The notes under the pieces were generated by a model that did no database searches, was not told the origin of the DNA, and was given only the letters and a program-made list of their open reading frames with translations. Shown here piece after piece: positions 43,572 through 55,772 of a DNA stretch of 64,000 nucleotides. Both the position numbers and the translations under genes were made by a program. Position 1 is the first letter of the stretch, and each line of letters begins with the position of its first letter. The stretch comes from Cololabis saira (taxonomy: Eukaryota; Chordata; Actinopteri; Beloniformes; Belonidae): assembly GCF_033807715.1 (NCBI RefSeq), contig NC_084600.1, positions 46,930,324-46,994,323 on the forward strand, written 5' to 3'.

Positions 43572-44102
43572 TCAGACTCGTTTCCTCCTTCATTAGCAAA
43601 CCAAAGGTTCCTGTTTTCTAAAGATAAACATATATTCCAGCCATGAGAACAAAGTAAATGATTCCAGAGATGTTAGTGACAGCAGCAGCAGCAGCAGCAG
43701 CAACGCAGCAAACGGTTGAGTGAAGCCTCTAGTTGGTGTGAGAGTGTTGGGGCCGGTAGTCGTCGCTGCAGCTGCAGGACCAGACTAGATCTGCACATCA
43801 CATGTTGGTGATGTCCAAATCGGTTGACCATGTTTCATGTTTAACAATCTGAATATTTTGTGAGAAATAAAGCTTCTGATGTTCTAAAAGAAACATTGAG
43901 ATCTTCTTTTTTGTTGTGTTTTAGAGAAGTCTTGCAGGAGAGTTATGAGATATGAGGAGTTACGGAGAATTACAAGAATTCCTCTTATTCAAAACACACA
44001 TTTCAACTCCGACCCCCGGCAGCTCCGCTGTCAGGTCCAAACTGACCCTCAGAGACACGGCTACTGGATATTAACAAGAGACAGAGACATCAGTTCAGGT
44101 AC
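43572..44102. other. No gene; (CAG)n at 43680-43702
   Basis: About seven CAG units. A 60-codon frame at 43945-44127 has no family resemblance. Confidence 0.5.
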
Positions 44103-44338
44103 AACAATTTTCACCTGTTTCAAGTAGATTTTCACTTGAAATAAGTAGAAAAATCTGCCAGTGGAACAAGATTTTTTTGCTTGTAATGAGAAGATAAATC
44201 TTGTTCCACTGGCAGATTTTTCTACTTATTTCAAGTGAAAATCTACTTGAAACAGGTGAAAAATTGTAAAATAACAAGTTATTTTTCCGGTAATGACTCT
44301 TGTTTTAACTGTAATGAGATTTTTTGACTAAAAATGAG
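44103..44338. mobile_element. Palindromic foldback MITE, inner fragment
   Basis: Both inner arms from CAATTTTCACCTGTTTCAAG to TTTTTTGACTAAAAATGAG are present, while the terminal CACTGC parts are absent on both sides. Confidence 0.82.
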
Positions 44339-44785
44339 CAATGCTTTAAACTAATTCAGTATGCAGATGATGTGGCCTTGGTTGCCCTGTGACTTTATTC
44401 AGATCCACATGGTGTAGATGCCGATCTTGCTCACACTGTGGAACTTGAAAGGTGGTGTCACACTAGCCAGCTAGAAATAAATGTAGGCAAGATAAAGGAA
44501 ATAATCATGTTTAAACTAGACATTACTGCCAGTCTTGCTGGATGGCCAACTAATAGAAACTGTGGAGAACTTCAAATATCGAGGCACAGTTGTAGACTCC
44601 CGGATGAGCTTCTCTGGAAACACAGAGAATATTTACAGGAAATGTTTCCAGCGACTCTATTTACTCTCTATTTACTAGTGTTAGTCAGCAGGTCTTAGAA
44701 CTTGTATAAGACCATTTCTGCCTGGTTTGGTCACCTAAACTGTAAATTCCTGAACAAACTGTTGTTGGACCACCGTCCATATGAT
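44339..44785 (+). pseudogene. Second LINE type: reverse transcriptase fragment
   Basis: It reads IQYADDVALVAL, then after a stop DLAHTVELERWCHTSQLEIN and VGKIKE, and in another frame VENFKYRGTVVDSRMSF. YADD and the following FKYLG-like motif mark a non-LTR reverse transcriptase unlike the L2-like copies above, closer to Rex/L1-like wording. Frameshifts and stops throughout. Confidence 0.7.
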
Positions 44786-45565
44786 GATGAATTCAGGTGT
44801 GATTATGGAGTCGGAGTGATTATTAATTCATGACATGTGTGATTGGGTGAACGTTTCTGGCTCTTTGACCAGTGAAGGGGCCGAAGCCAAGCTAAAGTTT
44901 CATGATCCCCGCCGCATGGCCCCAGGACAAAGACAGAACAATGGAAAGTTACCAGAGGACACCGACCCCCTAAGGTTTACGACACCTGGGGGGGTGAGAC
45001 ACAGTGGAATTCCCACAAAACCAGCGGGGTTCCTGCGAGTCCTGAGGGGGGGGGGGGGGACTGTCCCTTACAGTGAAACCGCCCCAAGCCTATAAATACC
45101 AGGAACCCCAAAAAGACTTTCTCTTTTCGCTTCTCATCTTTTTTGGCATCCGGTGAAGTTGGAGCTTTAGCTCCAAGTTTTCTTTTTCTTTTTCTTTTTT
45201 CCTTTTCACTTTTTCCTTCTGCCCGGCCTTTTTTGCCTGCTGGTAAAGGTCACCTTAATTCCGCATCCAACCAACGCAGCATCTGCCCCGCCGCATCCTG
45301 CCAGTGATCCCGTGGGCTTGCCGCGGTAAAAAGTTTCTCCCGGAGCACCCGACACCTGGGCCCGGCACCGACCGCAAAGAGGAGCCACTGGAGATCGTCA
45401 AGCGCTGGTAAAGAGATTCGCCGGTCCTGCAAACGCTGCTTGTGTTCCCACACAAAGAAGTCGTCCTTGTTTATTTTACACATATCTGCTGCCAAGGTTG
45501 GGTTGGGTGCCGGACCTGACTGTATTATTTGTCTGTTTTTATTATCTCTCAATTGTGTCTTATCT
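44786..45565. other. Unassigned; TATA-bearing, LTR-like stretch
   Basis: CCTATAAATACCAGG lies at about 45090, followed by a TTTTCTTTTTCTTTTTC stretch. The layout could be part of an LTR or of a LINE 5' region, but no termini were found. No coding sequence recognised. Confidence 0.35.
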
Positions 45566-45667
45566 TAATATTGTACTAATTGTTTGTTTCCTGTTTTTAA
45601 TTGCATGTAAAGCACTTTGTGACTTGTTTTGAAAAGCGCTTTATAAATAAAGGTATTATTATTATGT
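45566..45667 (+). mobile_element. LINE 3' end with ATT tail
   Basis: GCATGTAAAGCACTTTGTG followed by CGCTTTATAAATAAAGG and an ATT run. Confidence 0.7.
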
Positions 45668-46719
45668 TCATGCCAAGTAGTGGCATGACCATATTGAAAT
45701 CGTCCAGAATGGCCCAAAGGGCAATGTTGCTAGCATTTTGCTAACAAGCTAAAGTCGCAAAAGTCCCACGTCACACCAGCGGGTGTACAGCATGACCCCG
45801 CACTGATGTGGAAAAAAAAAATCCCCAAAATATAAAACAAGCCCGAAAAAATGAGGAAAAACATGAAAATGAAGGCGATATAATAGTATACAGAAAAGGT
45901 TTCCCTTTTCTTATTATTTTTATTCCGCACTCTTTTTTCGTCCGTTAATACGGCCCGAACCGGAATGTGCACCCATACATGGCATACATCGTTGGATGCG
46001 TCTCCATCGTGCCTCGATGGGCATTACTTTTCTCAGTCAAAAGTGTTACCGTGGCAACGCTAGTTCCCAAAAAGCAAAAAAAAAAAGGCGAAAATTCAGA
46101 CGCTTATTGCTCGGTTGAACTTTATCGTAGAGACATCGTTCAAACTTTCAATCACTCAGCCCGATTGGCACTAAAGGACTGTACAACATCATTCTTCCAA
46201 TAATTACAGTTTTTGCGGTATTGACCTTTCATTTTTTATTTTTTTTTCCATTTGACTTTGGACGCTTGTTGCTAGGCAACAGGTTATCGTAGAGAAATCG
46301 TACACATGTTCCCTGACTCAGCACGCTGTGGACTTCAACATATTCAAATTTCATGAAGCTGGCATTTAAGGAAATTTTACGTCAAAATCCATGCCAAATG
46401 GCCCCATTCATTCGGATGGGTTTTTTGAACCGCAACATGCACCCATGCATGGCATATATCATTGGATGCATCTCCATCGTGCCTCGATGGGCATTACTTG
46501 CCTCAGTCAAAAGCGTTACCGTGGCAACGCTAGACGCCAAAAGGCGCGTCCCATTAATAGCTATTGGGAGCACAGGAATTAATGCAATACAACCGTAAAC
46601 ACCTCAAACTGACATAGAACCACCCCGAACACAACCACTACAGCCCCAAACCAAAGCAGCGAGAGGGGACGAATGGGCGGTAGGGCATGCCCATATCAAA
46701 ATTTCCTGAAATTTTCTAG
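45668..46719 (+). mobile_element. Hairpin-ended repeat family B (sibling of A)
   Basis: Starts TCATGCCAAGTAGTGGCATG, whose CATGCC and GGCATG pair, and ends AAAATTTCCTGAAATTTTCT followed by AG, so a 7-bp-stem hairpin is followed by CTAG. An ATT run borders each end. It shares the family A blocks CGGCCCGAACCG, GATGCGTCTCCATCGTGC and AGTGTTACCGTGGCAACGCT, the latter two present twice. The TC start, hairpin and CTAG end recall Helitrons, but this is one copy and no Rep/helicase is present. Confidence 0.6.
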
Positions 46720-47305
46720 TTATTATTATTATTAGTTTACTCTGAATTCAGGCTGATGTTGTTCTTTAGCCAGTAAGGTGTCGTGATCTGACCCTTTTCT
46801 TCCCATCGGTTGTAAACCGACAACCATTTCCTCGTCCATCAGGATCTGAAAGTTTCCAGCTGAGCAGAAACATCTCCAGGACTCGGGGGGATTCAGATCC
46901 GTTACAATCGTCAGAGAAGAAGTTTAAACGCTTATAAACGTGGTAAACGTCAGTTTCGGTCACGTCCAGGATCTGTTTTTGTTCGGCCATGTGGAGGATT
47001 GTTGTCAGGGTTTTTACTCCAGGAAAGATCCCATGAATCCATGAATGTTTCCATGAATGTTTCCATGAATGTTTCTGCAGCATCAAATGTGGAAAACCTC
47101 AAGTGTGAGAACTTTTCCGGACGCGCTTGCGAATGTGTTTCAAATTGTTTAAGCTGGACATTACTCACGCGTGTTTGGAGCCGCGAGTCACCGGGTTCAT
47201 ATTTATTTACAGTCGGCAGTAAAAGCTGCTTTGTTGTAGCTTTTTATGGTTTGGAAACGGCAGGAAACGGAGACGTCGTCATCTCCTCAAGGAAAGGCAG
47301 GTTTA
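46720..47305. other. No gene assigned; weak minus-strand frame
   Basis: A minus-strand frame (46766-47086) contains MAEQKQILDVTETDVYHVYK and looks less random than its neighbours, but I recognise no family. CCATGAATGTTT repeats lie at 47037-47075. Confidence 0.35.
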
Positions 47306-47715
47306 CACTGCAAAAACTCAACATCTTACCAGGAATATTTGTCTTATTTCTAGTTAAAATGTCTCATTTTTAGTCAAAAAATCTCATTAAACTTAAAACA
47401 AGAGTCATCACCAGAAAAATAACTTGTTATTTGACAATTTTCACCTGTTTCAAGTAAATTTTCACTTGAAAAAGGTAGAAAAATCTGCCAGTGGGACAAG
47501 ATTTATCTTCTCATTACAAGCAAAAAAATCTTGTTCCACTGGCAGATTTTTCTACTTATTTTAAGTGAAAATCTACTTGAAACAGGTGAAAATTGTGGTT
47601 TTTTCCAATGATGAGTCTTGTTTTAAGTGGAATGACATTTTTTCTGACTACAAATGAGACATTTTAACTAGAAATAAGACAAATATTCTTGTTAAGATTT
47701 TGAGTTTTTGCAGTG
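47306..47715. mobile_element. Palindromic foldback MITE, copy 6 (complete)
   Basis: CACTGCAAAAACTC to GAGTTTTTGCAGTG with TA on each side. It sits at the edge of a minus-strand LINE 3' end. Confidence 0.9.
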
Positions 47716-49015
47716 TACACAGCACAATTCAACACAAGGTCATTCAAAGTGTTTTACATCAACATTAAAAGCGGCAAGACACAATTCAAACATAAATAAC
47801 AAATAAAATGAAATAAAATGATAAGAGAAGAGGTAAAATAATAGAAAGCAGCAGTTGTTAAACAGTAAGGGCAGTAGATCCAGCAGGTTCATCTCATTCT
47901 TACAATGGAAAGAATTACGTTTCTATACGGTCAAAACGTACAAATAAAAAAAGAAATTAAAGCTGCAAGCAGCGATGAACGGGCCCTCACGCAATTTTGC
48001 AATTTTCACCAATTATGTTCAAGCACTCTAAACTAAGTCCGATGACACCACCATGACTCTCTATACCAAACCATTCAAAATTTATGGCAGAAAGTAGGAA
48101 CTATCAAATATGGACCAATCAGATGAAGGGTGGGCGCGCTTTTTGGCGTCTAGCGTCGCCACGGTAACGCTTTTGAAAGAGAAAAGTAATGCGCATAGTC
48201 GCAGGATGGAGACACACATTTTGATGTATAACACATCTGGGTGCACGTTACGGTTCGGGCCGTATTAACGGCTGAAGAAATGGCATAAATTGCGCCAAAA
48301 TGACACAATTAATTCAAAATGGCCGACTTCCTGTTGGGTTTGGGCCATGGCACCAAGAGACTTTTCTTTAAGTTGTGACATGATACAGGTGTGTACCGAT
48401 TTTCATGCATGTACGTGAAACCGTATCGTGGGGCTTGAGGCACAAAGTTTTCTAGGGGGCGCTGTTGAGCCGTTAGGCCACGCCCATTAATGCAAACCAT
48501 TAAATATCACATTTATCACCAGGACTGGATTGGTGCAAAATTTGGTGCCTTTTGGAGCACGTTTAGGGGGGAAAAAAGGACCTCATTTCATCAGAAGGAA
48601 AATAAAAACAACGAAAACAAGAATTCCTACAGATACAATAGAATCTGTGAAATAAAATGATGAGAAAATAGGTAAAATAATAGAAAGCAGCAGTTGTTAG
48701 GCAGTAAGGGCAGTAGAGTCCAGCAGGTGAGTATTTAATGAACCAGTAATGTTTTTATCGTGATTTAAAGGATCTACAGTTGGAGCAGAATCGGGTCTAC
48801 AGGAAGTTTGTTCCACCGGTGACGAGCAGAATAACTGAGCGCTGCAGCTGCCTGATTGATTTCTTGTTAAGGCCTGTAAAGATGCCATTGCAATAATCCA
48901 ACCTACTGAAAATGAATGCATGAATCAGTTTTTCCGTGTCTTGTTTAGACAGAAACCCCTTAATTCTGCCGGACCGACGGCTGTTCCTTCGTCTTCCTGT
49001 CAGTTCGAGGACGCG
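47716..49015 (-). pseudogene. L2-like LINE fragment, minus strand, split by repeat A
   Basis: On the minus strand the 5' part (48797-48970) reads GFLSKQDTEKLIHAFIFSRL, then DYCNGIFTGLNKKSIRQLQ, the DYCN region of an L2/CR1 ORF2. It then jumps to a 3' region with ACCTGCTGGA and CTACTGCCC. After the inserted repeat the tail region (47716-47940) continues with TTAATGTTGATGTAAAACAC. Most of the C-terminal domain is missing. Confidence 0.75.
47956..48639 (-). mobile_element. Hairpin-ended repeat family A, minus strand
   Basis: The reverse of the plus-strand copies: AATTAAAGCTGCAAGCAGC at the left edge, GGAAAATAAAAACAACG and a worn head (GAATTCCTACAGATACAATA) at the right. It lies in the same LINE 3' region as the copy at 13574. 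Confidence 0.8.
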
Positions 49016-49559
49016 GTCGTTTGACACACGTTGTTGTGAGTTTCTGGAGAGCTGAACTTCACACGGCCGACGCTCGTGCTCCAATCTCCGCGTTGTGTAT
49101 TCGTTTAAAAAACAAACAGCAGGCTCGGAGCTGCTTTCTGTCCCGGGACAGATGTGAATGTTGCAAACAAACCGCCGCGGTGTCGTCAGCGTCGATGGCG
49201 ACACGTGAGCTGACCTCCAACGTCTGGACTCTCTCAGGTTTGTTTACCGCTGCTTTGTTTCTGCATGTGGTCGACGTGGAGGGTCTGACCCCCCAGGAAC
49301 TCTGGAGGGTCTGGAGTCTCCACCCCCCAGGAACTCTAGAGTCTGACCCCCCAGGAACTCTGGAGGGTCTGGAGTCTGGACCCCCCAGGAACTCTGGAGG
49401 GTCTGGAGTCTCCACCCCCCAGGAACCAGAACTCTGGGACGCTACGATCGCTGGAGGAAACTCCCTCACGTGCACGTCAGTGGCCGAGGCAGAAATATTG
49501 TTTTGGTTCGGCCATATTGTCCCAGAAAAGCAGACATAAGCAGAAAACATGACAAACTA
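49016..49559. other. No gene; minisatellite at 49280-49430
   Basis: Units of GGAACTCTGGAGGGTCTGGA plus GTCTCCACCCCCCA, four to five copies of varying length. Frames on both strands are repeat artefacts. Confidence 0.6.
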
Positions 49560-51660
49560 CGGAGCCCCTTTGGTGACATTTGAAAAAAATAAAATAATGC
49601 ATAGCCACGCATTATTTATCTCGTGGCCACGGGTTAATATCTTGGGGCCACGCAATATTTTGAAAAAAATTAAATAATGCTTGTGGCCCTGTGATGGACT
49701 GGTGACCTGTCCAGGGTGAACCTGCCTCTCACCTGAAATGAGCTGGGATAGGCTCCAGCAGACCCCCGTGACCCCGCAAGGGATAAAGCGGGTATAGATA
49801 ATGGATGGATCGATGGATAAATAATGCGTTGCCACACATTAATAACTTGTGGCCACTTATTAACAACTTGTGGCCACAAGTTAATAACTCGTGGCCACGC
49901 ATTAATATCTCGTGGCCACGCATTAATAACTCGTGGCCACGCATTAACAACTTGTGGCCACAAGTTAATATCTCGTGGCCACACATTAATTATCTCGTGG
50001 CCACTCATTATTTTGAAAAAAATTAAATAATGCGTGGCCACGCATTATTAACTTGTGGACACAACTCAATAACTCGTGGCCACTGGTTAATATCTTGTGG
50101 CCACGCATTAATAACTCGAGGCCATGCATTATTAACTCGTGGCCACGCATCATTTTGAAAAAAATTAAATAATGTGTGGCCACGCATTATTAACTCGTGG
50201 CCACGGGTTAATAACTCATGGCCACAAGTTAAAATTTACATATATAAAATTGCACGTGTAGGCAGAAATATTTGGTTCGGCCACATTGTCCCAGAAAAGC
50301 AGACTTATAAGCAGAAAACATGACAAACTACGGAGCCCCTTTGGTGACATTTGAAAAAAATTAAATAATGCGTAGCCACGCATTAATTATCTTGTGGCCA
50401 CAAGTTAATATCTCGTGGCCATGCATTAATTATCTCGTGGCCCCGCATTATTTTGAAAAAATTAAATAATGCGTGGCCACGCATTAATTATCTTGTGGCC
50501 ACGTGTTAATATCTCGTGGCCACGGGATAATATCTCGTGGCCATGCATTATTTTGAAAAAATTTAAATAACTCGTGGCCACGCATTAACAACTTGTGGCC
50601 ACGCATTAATTATCTCGTGGCCACTCATTATTTTGAAAAAAATAAAATAACTCGTAGCCCCGAGTTAATATCTCGTGGCCACGCATTAATAACCCGTGGC
50701 CACGCCTTCAGAACTCCTGGCCACAAGTTAATAACTCGTAGCCACAGGTTAGTATCTTGTGGCCATGAGTTAATTTCTCGTACATACATTAATTATCTCG
50801 TGGCCACGCATTGTTTTGAAAAAAATTTAATAATGTATTGCCACGCATTATTAACTCTTGGCCACAAGTAATATCTCATGGCTACAATTTAATAACTCGT
50901 GGCCACGAGTTAATATCTTGTGGCCATGCATTATTCTGAAAAAATCTAAATAATGCGTGGCCACGCATTAATTACTCGGTGCCACATGTTATTAACTCGT
51001 GGCCACGCATTAACAACTTGTGGCCACAAGTTAATATCTTGTGGCCATGCATTATTTTGAAAAAAATAAAATAACTAGTAGCCCCTAGTTAATATCTCGT
51101 GGCCACGCATTAATAACTCGTGGCCACGCATTAATAACTCGTGCCCACAAGTTAATAACTCGTGGCCACGCATTAATAACTCGTGGCCACGCATTAATAA
51201 CTCGTGCCCACAAGTTAATAACTAGTGGCCACAAGTTAATAACTCGTAGCCACGGGTTAATATATTGTGGCCACGAGTTAATATCTTGTGGCCACGCATT
51301 AATTATCTCGTGGCCACGCATTATTTGAAAAAAATAAAATAACTCGTAGCCCCGAGTTAATATCTCGTGGCCACGCATTCATAACTCGTGGCCACAAGTT
51401 AATATCTTGTGGCCACGAGTTAATTTTTCGTACATACATTAATTATCTCGTGGCCACGCATTGTTTTGAAAAAAATTAAATAATGTGTGGCCACGCATTA
51501 ATAACTCGTGGCCACAAGTTAATAACTCGTGGCCACGGGTTAATATCTTGTGGCCACGCATTAGGCTAATTATCTCGTGGCCATGCATTATTTTGAAAAA
51601 AAAGAATGTGTGGCCACGCATTAATAACTCATGGCCACGAGATAATATCTATATATATAA
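49560..51660. repeat. GTGGCCAC-based irregular tandem array, 2.1 kb
   Basis: Dozens of units of 19-22 bp with the palindrome GTGGCCAC flanked by CG or TG and joined by ATTAATAACT, AAGTTAATAT or TATTTTGAAAAAAATT links. A flank segment (CCCAGAAAAGCAGAC to CTACGGAGCCCC) occurs twice, near 49520 and 50290, so part of the array was duplicated as a block. Confidence 0.9.
49683..49823 (+). mobile_element. Retroposon tail with ATGGATGG end
   Basis: GGACTGGTGACCTGTCCAGG, then AGCTGGGATAGGCTCCAGCA, then GATAAAGCGGGTATAGATAA and an ATGGATGG tail, a common fish retroposon 3' end. It interrupts the GTGGCCAC array. Confidence 0.8.
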
Positions 51661-51664
51661 AATA

Positions 51665-51775
51665 TATACGTTTGAGGTCCCGTTCATCGCTGCTTGCAGC
51701 TTTTGTTTAATTGTGGCACTTTGAATGACCTTGTGTTGAATTGTGCTACACAAATAAACTTGCCTCGCGACCTCG
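51665..51775 (+). mobile_element. Repeat A tail joined to L2-like LINE tail
   Basis: GTTCATCGCTGCTTGCAGC is followed directly by TTGTTTAATTGTGGCACTTT and CAAATAAACTTGCC. This is a third case of repeat A lying in the same LINE 3' region. Confidence 0.75.
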
Positions 51776-52136
51776 AGGAAATTCCCTCACGTTTACCTCC
51801 ACACTTGTGTAGCTCAGGTCGGGTTTGTGTCCAGTTCTCTCTGTGATTCTCGCTGGCCTGAACTCGGGTCAGAGAAAAGCTGGAATCAGCTCAGGAACTC
51901 TGGTCCAACATTCAAGTGGAAACTATTCCAGACCAGAGTCGCATCTGCTTTCACTTTAGAGTGGAAGCTAAATAAAGATCCTCTAGTCACTTTAAACTCA
52001 AGTCTCTTTGTATCTATATCTCTATTAATATATACTGATTTATAGTTATATGTAGAACTGTCGATATATAGATTTATAGTCATTTTTATGTATATAATTG
52101 GAGGTAAATATATGAACCAGTGTATATAGCATATAT
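51776..52136. other. No gene recognised
   Basis: Unique-looking sequence; A/T-rich with TATATA words from 52000. Confidence 0.5.
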
Positions 52137-52269
<133 letters not shown>

Positions 52270-54640
52270 TGTTCTGTTTTTCCACCCGGACAAACTCGTT
52301 TCCTGGATGTTTGTCTGTGTTTGTTTCTAATTGCAGAGAATTTGGTAAATGTGGACGGAGAAAGAATGTCGTCTTGGACAAAGACGTGATTTCTCGTCCT
52401 TTCATTAACGCGCTGAGAGGATTGTAATTTGACGAGAATAGAGTGTAAATCTTCCCTTTTTGCTGTGAAGTTCTGGTCGTAAAGACGATGAAAGCTCGGA
52501 GTGGAGGGTTTTCAGAGTGATTCATGTTTGTCTGAGTGATTGATGTTTGTCTCGTCTGAGACGCCGTTAATCACCGTCGCTGCGTCTTCGGCTGCAGCGT
52601 CGGCTAACAGGCTAACATCTGTCTCTGCTAACATCTGTGGGGGGAAGTGAAGGGTTGCTGCACGAAACCCGGGGAGTCGGATCCTGGGAGGGAAGGAACG
52701 CTGGACCAGGACCCGGGTTAGCGGGTTAGCGGGTTAGCAGGTTAGCGGGTTAGCGGGTCTACGGGTCCAGGGTCCGAGGGTCGTCCTGCTCGGTGAATTA
52801 CAGCCGTCTGGTATTGTGTTTCAAGCATGCTAATGCTAACCCCCCCGCATGGTTTCTATTGTCACAGTCTGCAGCAGGAACTATTCCCAGGCTGGACTCG
52901 GAGTTCTCCACACCTGTCTGGGTCTAGAGACCCGTTTTAGTGGTCCTGGTCTTGTCTCGGTCTCAACAGTCTCTGGTCTTGGTCTTGATACTCTCTAGTC
53001 TTGGTCTTGGTCTTGATACTCTCTAGTCTTGGTCTTGGTCTTGATACTCTCTAGTCTTGGTCTTGATACTCTCTAGTCTTGGTCTTGATACTCTCTAGTC
53101 TCGGTCTTGGTCTTGATACTCTCTGGTCTTGGTCTTGATACTCTCTAGTTTTGGTCTTGATACTCTCTGGTCTTGGTCTCTGGTCTTGGTCTTGATCCTG
53201 GTCTATCCTGGTCTCGGTTTAGCCGGTTCTCCCCCAGCGTTAGTTGACACGAAGTAGTTGACATGAAGGTTTTCCTAATAAAGAATCACCAACGGTTCGG
53301 CCGGAGCGGTCGAGGGTTTTATTGTTATTTATGTGACGGATTAGAGATGTGGGGGGGGTTTCCTGGCCGACTGCTGCAGATCTGGGGGGTTTTCAGGTTC
53401 TACAGATCTGGGGGGTTTTCAGGTTCTACAGATCTGGGGGGGTTTTCAGGTTCTGCTGCTGAACCTCCCAGAGAGACTGTTCTACCGGATCCCCGAGGAC
53501 CGATCTACGTCAGGCTCGGCTCCGGAGCCAAAGAGGCCAGAACACTCTGAGAGCTTCTGTTTGACCTCGTGGTACCAGGGGCATCAACGGTTCTCTAATT
53601 CCCCCCCGGGACCCAAACCAGCAACCCGGGGACATGAATAAGTCATGAAGACTCGCTCCCCCGTCCTTATTCAAACACAGAAGAAGAAGAAGTCTCTTCA
53701 TTAACGCAGGACGAGCCCTGATTCTCTTCAGGGACGTTGGTTTGGTTCTGAAAGATGAAAACTTTCTTTTATTCGTCCTCTGGGTCCCGTTGTGGTGAAG
53801 AGGCCAATTCATTAATCTATTGATTTATTCATTCTTCTATTGATTTACTTGTTTGCTGGAGCCCCGAGTGAATGAGGGAGATTTCCCTGAGGGGAAAGAA
53901 CGACTGCAGAGAGACCAGGATGGAGAGAATAGAGAGAAGAGAGAACGACTGCAGAGAGACCAGGATGGAGAGAAGAGAGAATATGGAGAGAACCACTGTA
54001 GGGGGACCAGGATGGAGAGAATACAGAGAACAGAGAGGACAGAAAGGACTGAGAGAACGGAGAGATAAGCATCTCCTCTGAAAAACATGACTCTGAACCT
54101 GTATTTACTGAGTTGAGGGAAGAGGATTTATGGTTTGTTGACTCTGAGTTTGTCCCTCTTGTTCTGAGTTTTATATTCCAGTCTGAGTTGGTTTGACCCC
54201 CGAGAACTAAATCCACACTGAGAACTAAATCCACGCTGAGTTTCGGTTTGACCCCCGAGAACTAAATCCACACTGAGAACTAAATCCACGCTGCGTCGGC
54301 CTGGAGGTCAAAGGTCGGCGTACGAAGTGGTTAAGAGGGAGAGAGAGATTCAGAGATGATTGATGAGAGAGATAAATGAGAGATAAATGAGAGATAAATG
54401 AGAGATAAGCCGACGAGCCGAGAACCCGATACCTCCTGGAGATAATTCATGAAAGTCCATTCGCAGTCGCTGTTAGTAGAAGTTGAAAATGTCGAGTAAA
54501 AAAGTTGAAAATGTTGCTGAAATTCCCTGAAAACATAGTGGAAACCAGACTTAGGCCAGACATCGTCCTAGTCCCAGAGTCGTCCAAGCAAGTCGCCATG
54601 TTGGAGCTAACGGCTAACTAGCCCTGGGAGGAGAGAATGG
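52270..54640. other. No gene; several minisatellites
   Basis: GGGTTAGC octamers (52709-52758); 22-bp TCTTGGTCTTGATACTCTC units (52975-53190); 26-bp CAGATCTGGGGGGTTTTCAG units (53376-53455); GACCAGGATGGAGAGAA units (53908-54030); a duplication of the ACCCCCGAGAACTAAATCC segment (54195-54292). A 69-codon frame and its minus counterpart over 53837-54088 follow the repeat. No conserved protein seen. Confidence 0.65.
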
Positions 54641-55299
54641 AAGAAGCAAGTGAGAGAAAGAGGGAGAAACATGCAGAGCTGGTGGAGGAGTGACGATAAG
54701 GGGGGTGGCGTGCACGACGCCTACCGACTGAGGTGGAAGAGGCTTAGCAGGGAATTGATGAGGCATTATGACACTGTGGCTGACGTGAAATTCCAACTTC
54801 CTACCCCCCGGCACGGCCGACACCTTGGAACTAGCTTCAACAAACACTTGAACCACGGGAATGTCATATGACGAACTTCCCGACTAACTGATATGTTAAT
54901 ACCAACTCATTTGGCCACAGACTTGAACCACGAGAACACCCTATGGGGTAGTTTCCAACTGAATGACAGTCATGCCAAATGCCTGATAACGGCATTTGGC
55001 CACAGATCACACCTGACTGTAAATAGTTTTTGTCTCTCACTTGACTTGTTGATTCCTGCCTTTTGTACTTTGAACTTACTGTATAAAAGTCATAATTCCA
55101 ACCATTCGTGGTCGGCACACCAACCCAGACCCGATCTGTGTAGATCTGCTCACCGCCGGCTACTGAATAAAACTCACTACACCACAGCGGACTTCTGAAC
55201 TGGATTTATATTATTCCTCAACAGAAGTCACTCTGCACGGCCTACAGTCTCCTGGGCATCACTGGGGCGTAAAAGGACAGCCATCTTGGCAGCTTCTAA
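54641..55299 (+). mobile_element. Possible LTR-retroelement remnant with LTR-like sequence
   Basis: 54862-55223 starts TGTCATATG and ends CCTCAACA, with a TATAAAAG box (about 55081) and AATAAAAC signal (about 55166) in the right order for an LTR. The sequence before it holds a short frame (54650-54871) ending GRHLGTSFNKHLNHGN that may be the end of an internal region. No target duplication was found. Confidence 0.4.
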
Positions 55300-55769
55300 A
55301 GGCTGAATTATGCTTCTGCGTCACACCAACGCAGAGCACACGCCGCAGCCGTGACGCCGTCATGAACCTTCGGACTTCTCCGTCACTCCATTTGGCCGCG
55401 GTGCAGTTCCCCCCGTGACCGCTCGTTAGCGATCTTTTTCTGAATGGTTTATCCGACTTTTTCCGGTCACAGTGAATCAAAGAGATAAGGACAACTATTG
55501 TGCAAAAAACAAAAAATCTCACATAAACGAAGAAAAGAGCCCTGAAAGTTCACGACTGTTTCAAACCGGAAACCGGAAATGCGTTGCTTCCAAGTGAACC
55601 AATCACAGTCCTCTCCGTCTGCGTGTGGTCTGCGTCGCCTCGACGCGTAGTTACAATTTTCGGGAGTTGCAGGTCAGTAACGGCGCAGGTGACGGCGTGT
55701 GGTCTGCGTCGACGAAAACCACATGCCGTAGGCCCGCCGTCGTTTTGACACAGGACCATATTTCCACCT
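55300..55769. mobile_element. Harbinger-like non-autonomous element, TAA flanks
   Basis: AGGCTGAATTATGCTTCTGC to ACCATATTTCCACCT, 470 bp, with TAA at 55297-55299 and 55770-55772. It is in the opposite orientation to the copy at 16676-17155. No intact frame. Confidence 0.75.
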
Positions 55770-55772
55770 TAA

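Noticed and set aside
46766..47086. Minus-strand 106-codon frame as a gene
   Set aside because: Composition is plausible, but the N-terminal part is repeat-derived (KHSWKHSW) and I recognise no family.
49560..51660. CRISPR-like or attachment-site array because of regular palindromes
   Set aside because: The links between palindromes are themselves repeated, not unique spacers, and no associated genes are present.
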